Shown: positions 43,585 through 53,192, counted from the first letter of the stretch. The stretch: DNA of 64,000 bases from Microbacterium faecale (GCF_014640975.1 NZ_BMHO01000001.1:1126166-1190165), one strand, 5' to 3'. Made by a program: numbers and translations. The notes: generated by a model not told the origin, from the sequence alone.

Positions 43585-44114
43585 CCGCGCGACGCAGCCT
43601 CGGACGCCGGATCCTCGCGGGCCTCGCCGGCCTCGCGCTGCTCGGCGGCATCGCCCTTGCGCCGACGGCCGAGCAGACCGACGCCGCGTGGACGGACGCG
43701 GAAGCCGGCGCAGCGGAGTTCACGGCGGGGACCGCGCTGGATCCGCTCGTCGCAACCGGAGATGGATGCGTCGCGAGCGGCCTGCTCGGGATCGCGCCGC
43801 GTGTCGAGATCACCTGGCATGTCCCCGACGGCACGGCCTACACCATCGACGACGTCGAGTTCGGCCAGCTCAACAACGGCCTTCTCACGCCGATCATCGA
43901 CCTCGAGTTACTGAACTCCATCACGACGACGGGAACGCCGGATGCCTACACGACGGTGATCACCAGCCTTGCGTTGCAGAATCTCCTCGGAGGCGACAAG
44001 GTGATCGGGATGCGAATCAGCGATAGCGGCTGGACGTCACCGTGGCTTGTGGCGACCGCCAACTGGGGACCTCTAGGGCTCGCTCCATCGTGCGACATCA
44101 GCACGTCGCCATAG
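43581..44114 (+). CDS. SipW/TasA-type secreted protein, second
   Basis: The 177-residue product has an N-terminal RRILAGLAGLALLGGIAL signal followed by TDAAWTDAEAGAAEFTAGT. The AAWTDAE segment is the same kind of mature start as in the first SipW-type protein. The rest is predicted beta-rich with two Cys. ATG at 43581 overlaps the LPPTG gene stop. It probably forms fibres or cell-surface material with its operon partners. Confidence 0.78.
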   Translation: MTARRSLGRRILAGLAGLALLGGIALAPTAEQTDAAWTDAEAGAAEFTAGTALDPLVATGDGCVASGLLGIAPRVEITWHVPDGTAYTIDDVEFGQLNNGLLTPIIDLELLNSITTTGTPDAYTTVITSLALQNLLGGDKVIGMRISDSGWTSPWLVATANWGPLGLAPSCDISTSP

Positions 44115-44193
44115 GCGGCATCGCATGTAAGCCGGGTCACGACCGTGCGGACGTAGAGCTATTATTGTTGACGCCGCTCGTGCTCGTGCCCAC

Positions 44194-44472
44194 TCACTCA
44201 GTTCGAAGAATCCGAAACCTCTCTTCGCCGTCCACGATCGCGGCGTCACCGACGTTGATCCGCTCGACTGCCGCATACGGCGGCCCGTGCTGTAGCCAGC
44301 GCTGCATCTCGTCCACGCGGTCGTCGTCGCCCTGCACCTCCGCCTCGACGCGATCCGATCCGACGTTCCGTACCCACCCGGTCACACCGAGTCGTTCCGC
44401 CTCCGCCTTCGTGGCGTAGCGGAAGCCGACGCCCTGCACGGTCCCGGTGACGATGATGTGCACGCGCTTCAT
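44194..44472 (-). CDS. acyP: Acylphosphatase
   Basis: The 92-residue product has the acylphosphatase pattern GTVQGVGFRYAT (catalytic Arg) and GWVRNVGSDRVEAEVQG (catalytic Asn). It hydrolyses acyl phosphates; its physiological role is uncertain. Length is canonical. It converges on the SipW operon. Confidence 0.95.
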   Translation of the reverse strand: MKRVHIIVTGTVQGVGFRYATKAEAERLGVTGWVRNVGSDRVEAEVQGDDDRVDEMQRWLQHGPPYAAVERINVGDAAIVDGEERFRILRTE

Positions 44473-44500
44473 CGCGGATCCTCTCTCGTGAGTCGCCTCT

Positions 44501-44723
44501 AGGGCACGTTGCTAAACCTGGCACCTACTGCGTTGGCCGACGCGCGCCTCCCCACGGCCTCTCTGCATGCCGCTGGCGCGCCACGCAGAGCCTCCGGCCG
44601 CGTGGGCCCACTCGCGGCGTTCTCGTCGATCGACGATGCTAAGGCATCGCCTCACTCCTCGGCCTTGCGAGCCGACGCACCTCGGCCATGCTCGCGACGG
44701 CACCAGATTTAGTAACGCACCCT
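44501..44723. repeat. Inverted-repeat element, copy 2 (MITE-like or structured RNA)
   Basis: The 223-bp element is homologous to 32291-32449 and has an extra block of about 64 bp near its left side. The termini are AGGGCACGTTGCTAAACCTG and, inverted, AGGGTGCGTTACTAAATCTG; the mismatches between arms are transitions that still allow G-U pairing in RNA. The internal TCGTCGATCGACGA palindrome and the GATGC...GCATC hairpin are kept. It lies between acyP and marR, in a non-coding gap. Confidence 0.8.
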
Positions 44724-44782
44724 AGCGCCCGCTGACGGACGCGCGGCCACCGTACCTCAGCGGCCCGACGTCGCGGATCCGC

Positions 44783-45241
44783 TCAGTGTCCGTTCTCGGC
44801 GCGTCCCGCGAGCGCGAGCAGCAGTTCCCCAAGCCGGCGCGCGTCGGCGGGATCCCAATGGCCGAGGCGCGCACGCAGGGTCTCCTCGTGCGGCGTGCGC
44901 GCGGCCTCGAGGCGCTCGACCCCGGACTCCGTCGGCTCGATCACGAACGAGCGGCGGTCGGCCTCATCCGGACGACGCGTCACGAGGTCGATCGACTCGA
45001 GGTAGGTGACGGTGCGGCTGATCTGCCCCTTGTCCATCTCGAGCCACTCCGCGAGCTCGGACGCGGTGATCGGAGCGCGGCGCGCGATGACGGCGAAGAC
45101 CTTGTAGGTCATCGGCAGCATTCCCGGCTGCAGTCGCTCCGCGTTGCGTTTCATTGTTCGGCGATGCTGCGTGAAGACCTCGCTGAGGCCGATCTCGACG
45201 GAGCGGATCGCGTCCACCGTCTCATCGTCAGACATCGTCAC
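44783..45241 (-). CDS. MarR-family regulator
   Basis: The 152-residue product has the MarR winged helix (MTYKVFAVIARRAPITASEL, then AEWLEMDKGQISRTVTYLES and DRRSFVIEPTESG). It overlaps the end of the MFS gene by 4 bp and is the second gene of the operon. It probably represses this operon through the palindromes at 46972-47006. Confidence 0.9.
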   Translation of the reverse strand: MTMSDDETVDAIRSVEIGLSEVFTQHRRTMKRNAERLQPGMLPMTYKVFAVIARRAPITASELAEWLEMDKGQISRTVTYLESIDLVTRRPDEADRRSFVIEPTESGVERLEAARTPHEETLRARLGHWDPADARRLGELLLALAGRAENGH

Positions 45242-46914
45242 GCTCTCCGGTCGGGGGCTTCCGGGTCCACACTAGCGGTCGACCCGGATGACGCGAGCGC
45301 GGTGTCGGTCGCCTGATCGGATCCGGCGTGGTCCCGCACGGCGCGCTTCTCGCGGAGGCGATCGATCGTCGTCAACGTCGTGAGCGGGATGTTGGGCAGG
45401 AAGCAGATCGCGACGAGACTCATCACGGCGAGGGGCACGCCGACGAGGAACGCGTGCGAGATCGCGTTCGCGGCGACGTCCTCGACGATGACGGCGATGG
45501 ATCCGGGCATGTCGCGCGTCGTCGGGAGCGTGCCCGCGGCGAGCTGCTTCGCGATCGCGCGCCCCTCGGCACCGAGATCGGCGATGGCCCGCCCGATCTC
45601 GGCCGTTCGGCTCTGCATCTGGTGCGTCATGCTCGCGGCGAGCACGGATCCCATCACCGCGACGCCGGTCGTGCCGCCCACGGAGCGGAAGAAGTTCACG
45701 CCAGACGAGGCGACGCCCATCTGCGACGGGTTCGCGGAGTTCTGGACGACGAGCACGAGGTTCTGCATCGTCATGCCGGTGCCGGCGCCGAGGAGGAACA
45801 TGTAAACCCCGACGAGCCAGAGGGGAGTGCTCATGGTGAGGGTCGAGAGCAGACTCGATCCGGCGACCAGGAGCACGCCGCCGAGCACGAGGTAGCGTTT
45901 CCAGATGCCGGTGCGCGACACGATCTGTCCGATCACCGTTGACGCTCCGAGCATGCCCGCCGCCATCGGAACCGTGAGCAGTCCGGCCACCGTCGGCCCG
46001 AACCCGCGCGCGATCTGCATGTACTGCGCGAGATAGACCGAGGTGCCGAACATCGCCACGCCGATCGATACGGAGGCCAGCACGGCGAGCGTGAAGGTGC
46101 GGTTGCGGAACATCGGCAGAGGGATCAGCGGCTCGGACACCTTGCGCTCGACGATGATGAACATGATCGTCGCGACGATCGCGATGCCGACCATGTAGAG
46201 CGTCTCCCAGCTCACCCAGCCGTAGTCGCTGACGTTCGAGACCCACACGAGCAGGAACCCGGCCGCCACCGAGAGCAGCACGATGCCGAGGTAGTCGATT
46301 CGCACCTTGCCCTCGTGCATCTGCGAGATCCGCAGCGTCTTCATCAGCACGATGAAGGCGATGATGCCGAGCGGCACCCCGACGTAGAAGTTCCAGCGCC
46401 AACCGATCGTGTCGGTCAGGAGGCCGCCGAGAAGCGGTCCGCCGACCATGCCAACGGCCATGACCCCCGCCATCAGCCCCATGTACCGGCCGCGCTCGCG
46501 CGGGCTGATGATGTCGGCCATCAAGATCTGCGACATCGACTGCAGGCCGCCGCCGCCGATGCCCTGCAGCGCGCGGAAGATGATGAGTGTCTCGACGTTC
46601 TGCGAGAGGCCGGCGCCGGCGCTCGCGAGGACGAAGATCGTCAGCGCGATCAGGATCAGCACCTTGCGGTTGAGCAGATCGGCAAGCTTGCCCCAGATAG
46701 GTGTCGAGATCGCCGTCGTGAGCAGCGTCATCGTGATGACCCAGGTGTACGCGGTCTGCGTGCCGCCCAGGTCGGGGACGATGATCGGCAGCGACGTGCC
46801 GACGACCGTCATCGTCATCATCGAGCAGAACATCGCCAGCAGCAGCCCAGACAGGGCTTCGAGTACCTGGCGCCGCGACATGGTCGTCGAGACCGTCGTC
46901 GTGGAAGGAGGCAT
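45238..46914 (-). CDS. MFS drug efflux transporter (DHA2/EmrB-QacA type)
   Basis: The 558-residue product has about 14 membrane segments and family motifs including VVGTSLPIIVPDLGGTQTAY and WGKLADLLNRKVLILIAL (motif A) and RALQGIGGGGLQSMSQILMA. It would export drugs or other toxic compounds in exchange for protons. The ATG at 46914 was chosen because the AAAAGG site is 6 bp before it; ATG at 46920 is the alternative. It is divergent from the YqaJ gene. Confidence 0.9.
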   Translation of the reverse strand: MPPSTTTVSTTMSRRQVLEALSGLLLAMFCSMMTMTVVGTSLPIIVPDLGGTQTAYTWVITMTLLTTAISTPIWGKLADLLNRKVLILIALTIFVLASAGAGLSQNVETLIIFRALQGIGGGGLQSMSQILMADIISPRERGRYMGLMAGVMAVGMVGGPLLGGLLTDTIGWRWNFYVGVPLGIIAFIVLMKTLRISQMHEGKVRIDYLGIVLLSVAAGFLLVWVSNVSDYGWVSWETLYMVGIAIVATIMFIIVERKVSEPLIPLPMFRNRTFTLAVLASVSIGVAMFGTSVYLAQYMQIARGFGPTVAGLLTVPMAAGMLGASTVIGQIVSRTGIWKRYLVLGGVLLVAGSSLLSTLTMSTPLWLVGVYMFLLGAGTGMTMQNLVLVVQNSANPSQMGVASSGVNFFRSVGGTTGVAVMGSVLAASMTHQMQSRTAEIGRAIADLGAEGRAIAKQLAAGTLPTTRDMPGSIAVIVEDVAANAISHAFLVGVPLAVMSLVAICFLPNIPLTTLTTIDRLREKRAVRDHAGSDQATDTALASSGSTASVDPEAPDRRA

Positions 46915-46971
46915 CGGCATCCTTTTCTGTGGAGAACGGGAAGAGTTCACGGCGGCGTCGGCGCGAAAACA

Positions 46972-47006
46972 AGTTGATCGTCGTCAACTATACGATAATG
47001 GTTGAC
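46972..47006. promoter_or_regulatory. MarR-type operators upstream of the MFS-MarR operon
   Basis: AGTTGA-N6-TCAACT (46972-46989) overlaps a second inverted repeat, TCAACTAT...ATGGTTGA (46984-47005). Both contain TCAAC, which is also the core of the perfect palindrome at 63577-63594. Confidence 0.6.
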
Positions 47007-47072
47007 TCACGACAACCAATCACGCTGTGTCTTTGCCGGGAAGGGCGGATCCGCTCGGCTAGGGTCGAGGAG

Positions 47073-47753
47073 ATGTTGCCCCCCGAACTGCAAGAGCGAG
47101 TCGTCGCGGATTCTCGTGACCGTGTCGCTTGGCTGCGGGCGCGGTCGCAGGGCATCACCGCCACCGACGTGGCGAATCTGTCGACGCCCGCCTCGGTGCT
47201 GCGCGCGGCCCGTCAGAAGCTGCGGCCGTCTGGGTTCTCCGGCAACGCTTACACGGATCACGGCCGCCGTCGCGAGCCCGAGATCGCCATGTGGGTCGAG
47301 AGTGAGCACGGCATCCTCCCCTCGACCGCGCTGTTCCGCGCGGACGTCGAGAAGCGGCACCTCGCCACCCCCGACGGCGTCGGTGTCGACGACGGCGGTC
47401 GCGTCGTCCTCGCCGAGATCAAGACCACGAACAAGCCGTGGCGCACGATCCCGCGCGCATACCTGCGACAGGTGTGGTGGCAGCAGCACGTGCTCGGGGC
47501 CGAGCGCACGCTGTTCACGTGGGAGGAACATCGAGACTTCCGCCCCGTGCACGACGAGCCGAAGTGCCTGTGGATCGACCGCGACGAAGCCGAGATCGAC
47601 AAGCTCGTGACGCTCGCGACGGCGCTGATCGACGAGCTCTACCAGCTCACGACGGGGCAGAACATTCGGGCAGGATCCACGAGCCCGCGCGAACAGGCCA
47701 TGCTCCGTGCCGCGACGCAGGACGCATACCGCGCGCTCGCGCTCATCGATTGA
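47073..47753 (+). CDS. YqaJ-type (lambda-exonuclease-like) nuclease, orphan
   Basis: The 226-residue product resembles YqaJ viral recombinases: GNAYTDHGRRREPEIAMWVE (the Glu pair), LATPDGVGVDD (catalytic Asp) and VVLAEIKTTNKPWR (E-x-K). The C-terminal IPRAYLRQVWWQQHVLGAER is also typical of the family. No recombinase, integrase or other phage gene lies nearby. The start is ATG at 47073 after CGAGGAG. It may take part in defence or recombination; the function is unknown. Confidence 0.85.
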   Translation: MLPPELQERVVADSRDRVAWLRARSQGITATDVANLSTPASVLRAARQKLRPSGFSGNAYTDHGRRREPEIAMWVESEHGILPSTALFRADVEKRHLATPDGVGVDDGGRVVLAEIKTTNKPWRTIPRAYLRQVWWQQHVLGAERTLFTWEEHRDFRPVHDEPKCLWIDRDEAEIDKLVTLATALIDELYQLTTGQNIRAGSTSPREQAMLRAATQDAYRALALID

Positions 47754-47811
47754 CGGCGGATCCCCAGTCTCGCCGAGTTGGCGTCGCGCGCGGGAGCCGC
47801 GTATGCTGGGG

Positions 47812-47949
47812 GAAGCCGAAGACCGCCGGTCGCCGGGAACGTCAGTTTCCGACCGAAGCACTGCAGAAGCAGGGGCCCGCGCAGGTGTACTGAGAAGGCC
47901 TCCTGAGTTCAGGATCCGAAAAGCTCCGTGCGCTTGCGCCGGAGCTTTT
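47812..47949 (+). ncRNA. L10 leader with attenuator upstream of rplJ
   Basis: The segment CCGAAGACCGCCGGTC...GACCGAAGCACTGCAG has the look of the L10(L12)4-binding leader, and it is followed by a strong hairpin: AAAAGCTCCG (47919-47928) with CGGAGCTTTT (47940-47949) and an inner GCGC-TT-GCGC stem. Ribosomal protein binding would stabilise the terminator. The boundary at 47812 is approximate. Confidence 0.75.
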
Positions 47950-48022
47950 GTCATGTGTGCAGGGTGGGACGCGGCCGGCCCCTCACCTCCGTGGGGTGCC
48001 TCGCACGTAACAAGGAGTGGCC

Positions 48023-48538
48023 ATGGCGCAGAAGGAAGCATCGGTCGCCGAGCTCGCCGAGAAGTTCGAGAGCTCGACTGCCGTTCTGCTCACCGAGTAC
48101 CGCGGCCTGACGGTTGAGGAGCTCAAGGAGCTCCGCAACAGCATTCGTCAGGATGCGGAATACGCCGTGGTGAAGAACACGCTGACCAAGATCGCTGCTG
48201 AGAAGGCAGGGGTCGAGGGGCTCAACGACGACCTTCAGGGTCCGTCGGCGATCGCCTTCGTGCACGGTGACCCGGTCGCCGTTGCCAAGGGCCTGCGTAC
48301 CTTCGCCAAGGCACACCCTCTTCTCGTGATCAAGAGCGGGTACTTCGACGGTGCCCCGCTCTCTGCCGAGGAAGTCAACAAGCTCGCCGACCTTGAGAGC
48401 CGTGAGGTTCTGCTGTCGAAGGTCGCCGGCATGATGAAGGCTTCCATGTCGAAGGCCGCCGCCGTCTTCCAGGCGCTTCCGTCGAAGACGGTCCGCACGG
48501 TTGAGGCGCTGCGCGAGAAGCAGGAGAACGCGGGCTGA
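48023..48538 (+). CDS. rplJ: 50S ribosomal protein L10
   Basis: The 171-residue product is the base of the L7/L12 stalk. It begins MAQKEASVAELAEKFESSTA and shows TEYRGLTVEELKELRN and the stalk helix near its end. The ATG at 48023 follows AAGGAG; another ATG two codons upstream is less likely. It is translated from the message controlled by the upstream leader. Confidence 0.97.
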   Translation: MAQKEASVAELAEKFESSTAVLLTEYRGLTVEELKELRNSIRQDAEYAVVKNTLTKIAAEKAGVEGLNDDLQGPSAIAFVHGDPVAVAKGLRTFAKAHPLLVIKSGYFDGAPLSAEEVNKLADLESREVLLSKVAGMMKASMSKAAAVFQALPSKTVRTVEALREKQENAG

Positions 48539-48592
48539 CGCCCACGTTCGACACATCCACCGACCTAGCTCACACAACACAGGAGATACAAC

Positions 48593-48982
48593 ATGGCGAA
48601 GCTCAGCACTGAAGAGCTGCTCAGCGCGTTCGAGGAGCTCACGCTCATCGAGCTCAGCGAGTTCGTGAAGGCGTTCGAGGAGAAGTTCGACGTCACCGCT
48701 GCGGCCCCGGCCGCTGTTGCGGTTGCCGGCGCGCCCGCTGGTGGCGGCGACGCCGACGAGGCCGAGGAGCAGACGGAGTTCGACGTCATCCTCGAGGCTG
48801 CTGGCGACAAGAAGATCCAGGTCATCAAGGCTGTCCGCGAGCTCACCTCGCTCGGCCTCGGCGACGCCAAGGGTCTCGTCGACGGTGCACCGAAGCCGGT
48901 CCTCGAGGGTGTCGCGAAGGACGCCGCCGAGGACGCCAAGGCGAAGCTCGAGGAGGCTGGCGCCTCGGTTACCGTCAAGTAA
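48593..48982 (+). CDS. rplL: 50S ribosomal protein L7/L12
   Basis: The 129-residue product has the N-terminal dimerisation region ([20 protein letters not shown]), an Ala/Gly hinge and the C-terminal factor-binding domain ([32 protein letters not shown]). It is present in several copies on the ribosome. Typical length. Confidence 0.98.
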   Translation: MAKLSTEELLSAFEELTLIELSEFVKAFEEKFDVTAAAPAAVAVAGAPAGGGDADEAEEQTEFDVILEAAGDKKIQVIKAVRELTSLGLGDAKGLVDGAPKPVLEGVAKDAAEDAKAKLEEAGASVTVK

Positions 48983-48997
48983 CCAGCGTTTCCTTCA

Positions 48998-49033
48998 CGA
49001 AGCCCGCGGATCCTTTCGGATCCGCGGGCTTCG
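48998..49033 (+). terminator. Terminator after rplL
   Basis: A perfect 16-bp stem CGAAGCCCGCGGATCC (48998-49013) with 49018-49033 and a TTTC loop lies 15 bp after the stop. Confidence 0.82.
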
Positions 49034-49051
49034 TCGTTCCCCACCCGCTCC

Positions 49052-49067
49052 ACCTTCCACGAATGCA
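49052..49067. repeat. Relic of family 1 palindrome
   Basis: ACCTTCCACGAATGCA matches the flank-plus-arm junction of palindromes A and B (ACCTTCC, then CACAAATGCA), but the following bases no longer pair. It is a probable decayed copy without a DUF559 gene. Confidence 0.35.
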
Positions 49068-49205
49068 TCGAACTGGCGGCGGTTGGAGTCGTCTGCACCC
49101 AGCCTGGCGGCCGCAGCCGCTCCATCATGCGCACGCGTAGCTATCTGACGCCGCGGTTGACAGTGTCGATCGCGTCCGCACGGCGAAGAACTCTCGGTCT
49201 GATCG

Positions 49206-52200
49206 TCAGCGCAGCGTGGCGCGGATGAGGACACCGCCGACGGCCTCGCTGTTCTCGTCCGCGGCGCGAATCTCGATCACCACACTCGGTGCGAGGTTTC
49301 CGTCGAAGACCGGGAAGGAGAGGTCCGCAGCAGCCTCGCCGTCATCATCGAACTTGAGAGTGTACGAGAGCGACATCGGTCCGCTCAGCCCGCGCACCTC
49401 GACTCTGATCGCGACGTCCTGGTTCGCGGGACCGACGAACCTCACGGAGAGTGAGCTGTCATCGGCTGACCACGTCGACCCCTTGGCGAGCGTGATGACG
49501 GGTCGGCCCGCGGGCGAGCTCACAGTCTTGTGTCCGGCACCATCGATGGCGGCGACCGTGTAACGGTACGTGCCCGGGAGGAGGTCCGGGGCAGGCGTCG
49601 GATCCGAATAGGCGGTCGCATTCGCTGCGACCGTTTCGAGCTCGACACCATCGCGATACACGACGTAGTTCTCAACGCCAACGTTGTCCGTTGCTTCAGT
49701 CCACGTCACCGTGCCGTCAGCGGCCGCGACGACGTCCGTGGGTGCCGTTGGTGCTTCGCGGTCGTAAATGAGTGGCTCACTGAGCTCACTGGCATTGCCC
49801 GCGGCGTCGAGCGCCGTGATCTCGTACGTGTAATCCGGTAGCTCGTTAGCGTTCCTGTCGGTGAACGCATGGGCATGCACGCGATCATTGGCCTCCACGC
49901 GGCCGACCACCTCACCGTCGCGGTGGATCAGGTACTCCGTCACGCCGACGTTGTCGGTCGACGGTGTCCACTCCAGCGCATAGGAGCCGTCACCCGTCTC
50001 GGATCCGGTGACATCGGTGGGCGAAGTCGGAGCCTCGGTGTCGGGCACCTGCACGGTCGTGGAGGACGCATCGCTCTCACCGGCTTCGTTGACAGCGATG
50101 ACGAAGACGTAGTAATCGCCCGTGGCCAGCGTGATGCGGGACGACCACGACTCCGTGCTGTCGATCTCCTCTGCGTCGCTGACGTGCTTGCCGGTGCCGA
50201 CCAGAACGCGATACGCCTCGGCGTCGTCAACCTCCGCCCACTCGATTAGGACATCGCCGTCGGCGAAGGACGCTTCGAGCTCTTCAGGGGCGTCGGGAGC
50301 GACCTGCGTCGGCCCGGGATCCGGCTCGGGTGTCGGGTCCGGCGACGGTGTCGGCTCTGGTGAGGGCGTCGGGTCTGGCTTGGGCTCGGGCGACGGCTTG
50401 GGGTCCGGTGACGGCTTCGGGTCCGGTGAAGGCGTCGGCTCGGGCGACGGCGTCGGGTCCGGTGAGGGTGTCGGATCCGGTGTCGGTTCTGGCTCGGGCG
50501 TCGGTGTCGGTTCTGGCGTCGGTGTCGGTTCGGGTTCCGGCCGTGGATCCGGGGAAGGCTGCGGTTCCGGCGAAGGCTCGGGTTCCGGTCGCGGGTCCGG
50601 CGAGGGCTCGGGATCCGGTTCGGGAGTCGGCTCAGGCGAGGGCTGAGGCTCCGGCTCCGGCCGTGGCTCAGGCTCCGGCCGCGGGTCCGGCAAAGGCTCG
50701 GGATCCGGCTCGGGATCCGGCTCGGGTGAGGGCTGCGGTTCCGGCGAGGGCTGCGGTGACGGCTCGGGCGGATCCTCGGACTCGAGAGCCCGGAGGAGTT
50801 CGTCGCGCACGCCGAGCGACGAGAGCGTGACGTTCACGGGGCTGCCGGCGGATCCCTCATACCCGCATGCCAGGCGCACGTCGTTCCGCACCTGATCCGC
50901 CGTGAGCGCGATGGTGAAGGTCGCGGAACCGTCGTCCCCGAACGTCGCCGTGTCGAGGGCGCCACCCGCGACGGATCGCAGCGGTGACGTTGCCGGGCGG
51001 TCGGATCCGCCGCCGGCGCCGACAGGATCCGTCGAGCCGGGAGCGCGCACCGTGACGGTGCGTCCTGGCTCACCGCTGACATGCACGGCGATGGTGCGCG
51101 CGTTCACGTCGACGATATCCGCACCGTCGACCGCGACAGGTGTCGTGGCATCGTCCTCGTCGTCGGCGTCCTGCGCCTCGGGCTCGGACGTCTCGGCAAG
51201 ATCGTCGGATGCCTCGATCGATGCCTCCCCGGGGGCGCCGCCGCCGAACGCATCACCGGCTGCTGCGGGGACCGACGGGTTCGTCGTCACCGCGCCTACC
51301 GCGATGACGACAGCCACAGTGGCCGCTGCGATTCCGGCAGTGACGAGCCCGCCGATGGTCCAGGCCGCTCCCGCCGAGCTCGCGCTCGAGCTTCCGCCTC
51401 CCGCGGATCCGCCGGTCGTCGCTGCGGATCCGCCTGCCGCTGCCGATCCGCCGACGACGAATGCCGCGCCCGCGGCGGTTCCGCCCTCAATGACGGCTGG
51501 TGGCATCGCGGCCAGGGCGACGACGGCCTCGCTCCCCCGCTGCACGGCGGCGAGGTAGGCGGTGGACGCCGGGATGCCGACCGCGAGGGGCAGCAGGATC
51601 ATCGCCAGGCGGCTGCCGACGTCCTTGGCCTCTGAGGCGACGAGCGAACACCGCGCGCAGGCATCGAGGTGCTTCTGGAGCTTTGCGCGGTCACGGGATC
51701 CGAGATTGTCGCGGGTGTGCGCGCCGAGTCGCTCGATGGTCCACTGATGGTCGGATCCGTCTTCGAGCGTCGCGAGGTGCGCCTGGATCCAGGCTTCGCG
51801 CAGGCCTTCGCGAGCGCGCGCCGCGAGCTGGGAGACCGCCGCCGGCTTGATCCCGAGGAGGGGAGCGGTTTCGCGAGGCTTGAGGCACTCGACCTCCGTG
51901 TACCAGAGGACCTCCTGCCACCGAGTCGGGAGGCTCCGGAAGGCGGTGTGGGTCGTGCCGCGATCGAGGGCGGCCTCGGCGGCGCGCTCCGTGCTCTCCG
52001 GATCCTCGACGTCATCCGCGTCGTCGAGCGAGACGTCGACGCGCGAGCGCCCCCAGCTGGCTGCCGTGTTGCGGATCGCCGTGAAGAGATAAGCACGGAA
52101 CGAAGCCGTCGGCCCGCCGCCTCGGCGCACGGTCTGAAAGATCTTGGCGTACGCCTCCTGCACGAGGTCGTCGGCGTCGATGCTTTCCGAGATGCTCCGC

Positions 52201-52331
52201 GCGGCGACGACGCCGGAGCGGTAGTGGCGGGCCCAGAGCTCACCGAAAGCGGCAGTATCGCCTGATCGGGAGCGGAGGACGAGATCGGCATCCGAAACGT
52301 GCGCGACGTCGCTCTCGTGCGTTTCGGGCAT
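49206..52331 (-). CDS. Membrane-tethered ECF sigma factor with extracellular FN3 domains
   Basis: The 1,041-residue product joins an ECF sigma factor to a surface protein. Residues about 15-180 hold sigma-2 ([32 protein letters not shown]) and sigma-4 ([20 protein letters not shown]). Near 222 lies a zinc-finger-like [12 protein letters not shown] hydrophobic segment at about 240-262 may be a membrane or packing segment, and a membrane helix lies at 324-350. Then come an acidic Asp/Glu/Thr-rich part, a Pro-Glu-Pro-Ser repeat (about 515-675) and about three FN3-like domains. It resembles described ECF groups with large C-terminal extensions (ECF52/ECF53). The start is ATG at 52331 after AGGAGA. 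Confidence 0.9.
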   Translation of the reverse strand: MPETHESDVAHVSDADLVLRSRSGDTAAFGELWARHYRSGVVAARSISESIDADDLVQEAYAKIFQTVRRGGGPTASFRAYLFTAIRNTAASWGRSRVDVSLDDADDVEDPESTERAAEAALDRGTTHTAFRSLPTRWQEVLWYTEVECLKPRETAPLLGIKPAAVSQLAARAREGLREAWIQAHLATLEDGSDHQWTIERLGAHTRDNLGSRDRAKLQKHLDACARCSLVASEAKDVGSRLAMILLPLAVGIPASTAYLAAVQRGSEAVVALAAMPPAVIEGGTAAGAAFVVGGSAAAGGSAATTGGSAGGGSSSASSAGAAWTIGGLVTAGIAAATVAVVIAVGAVTTNPSVPAAAGDAFGGGAPGEASIEASDDLAETSEPEAQDADDEDDATTPVAVDGADIVDVNARTIAVHVSGEPGRTVTVRAPGSTDPVGAGGGSDRPATSPLRSVAGGALDTATFGDDGSATFTIALTADQVRNDVRLACGYEGSAGSPVNVTLSSLGVRDELLRALESEDPPEPSPQPSPEPQPSPEPDPEPDPEPLPDPRPEPEPRPEPEPQPSPEPTPEPDPEPSPDPRPEPEPSPEPQPSPDPRPEPEPTPTPEPTPTPEPEPTPDPTPSPDPTPSPEPTPSPDPKPSPDPKPSPEPKPDPTPSPEPTPSPDPTPEPDPGPTQVAPDAPEELEASFADGDVLIEWAEVDDAEAYRVLVGTGKHVSDAEEIDSTESWSSRITLATGDYYVFVIAVNEAGESDASSTTVQVPDTEAPTSPTDVTGSETGDGSYALEWTPSTDNVGVTEYLIHRDGEVVGRVEANDRVHAHAFTDRNANELPDYTYEITALDAAGNASELSEPLIYDREAPTAPTDVVAAADGTVTWTEATDNVGVENYVVYRDGVELETVAANATAYSDPTPAPDLLPGTYRYTVAAIDGAGHKTVSSPAGRPVITLAKGSTWSADDSSLSVRFVGPANQDVAIRVEVRGLSGPMSLSYTLKFDDDGEAAADLSFPVFDGNLAPSVVIEIRAADENSEAVGGVLIRATLR

Positions 52332-52568
52332 GACTCTCCTGCTGATTTCGGCCACGACGATTCTGCCTCGTCCGTGCCGTCATTGCCACTGGATCCATGA
52401 ACCTCTCGGGAGATTTAGGAGCTGATCACGGTTTTCTGTACGCGTTCAACAAATCTTGGCGAAGTCGCGTCATAAAACGGCATCCGCCGCGTCTCATGGG
52501 TGAGAGAGGCGCAGCTCGGCATCCGGGGGGAGTAAGACCGAGCCACCGCGGGCGGGAGCCCACGGAAA

Positions 52569-52604
52569 GAGGCGGCCCATGTTCGATTGATCATGGGCCG
52601 CCTC
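52569..52604 (-). terminator. Terminator of the META lipoprotein gene
   Basis: A perfect 13-bp stem (GAGGCGGCCCATG at 52569-52581 with 52592-52604) lies 11 bp after the stop of the minus-strand gene and is followed by TTTCC on that strand. Confidence 0.78.
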
Positions 52605-52614
52605 ACTGGTTGCG

Positions 52615-53007
52615 TCAGCTCTTCGCGAGTGTGCCGATCTCGTCACCGCTGGAGTTGAACACCGTCATCGTTTCGTCGGCGATCTGAAGGGAATCAGCGC
52701 CGCGGAGCCAGTCGTCGACGTTCATGCAGCCCTTCAGGGTTGCCACGCCCACACGGTCCAGGACGATGCGGTCATCTTCGACCTCGTACGTGCCGCCGAA
52801 GCCATTACACCCATCGTTTCCCTCGAACGTGCCGTCGTCTGAGAACGAAATGAACGGGTCGCCCGCCTCCGAGCTTGCGAAGGTCGCACCAACGTAATCT
52901 GCGGGTTCCATCGTGCCTCCCTCGGAGCCAGCGGTCGTTGCGCAACCGGCGAACGCGAACGCCGCTGCGCCAATGAACAGCGCGGGAACGAGACGTCGTG
53001 TCCTCAT
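52615..53007 (-). CDS. META-domain lipoprotein
   Basis: The 130-residue product has a lipoprotein signal (RRLVPALFIGAAAFAFAGC, lipobox FAGC) and a META/HslJ-like domain (DDGTFEGNDGCNGFGGTYEV; VATLKGCMNVDDW). Such proteins are linked to envelope integrity. ATG at 53007 follows GGAGGCAC. The open frame continues upstream into an unrelated region. It is divergent from the protease gene. Confidence 0.85.
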   Translation of the reverse strand: MRTRRLVPALFIGAAAFAFAGCATTAGSEGGTMEPADYVGATFASSEAGDPFISFSDDGTFEGNDGCNGFGGTYEVEDDRIVLDRVGVATLKGCMNVDDWLRGADSLQIADETMTVFNSSGDEIGTLAKS

Positions 53008-53192
53008 GATGTGCCTCCCAATGTCGAGACCGCCGGTGAGGCGGAAAAATACCGCGGGTTCCCATTTTACCCTGAGCTCTAGTAATGTGGCGGTGCTATG
53101 TCTGCGCTGGGGATGCGCTGAGTTCTGCAGGCGGGCTGGCACAGACCACAGTGAATCGGCGACATGTCGCCACGAAACCATGGGGGACCTCC

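Noticed and set aside
45272..46987. 571-residue open frame on the same strand as the MFS transporter
   Set aside because: It is a frame-shifted shadow rich in Arg, His and Asp; the other frame has the membrane segments and family motifs.
47073..47753. Prophage remnant around the YqaJ gene
   Set aside because: The neighbours are an efflux operon and ribosomal genes; there is no integrase, attachment-site repeat or phage structural gene.
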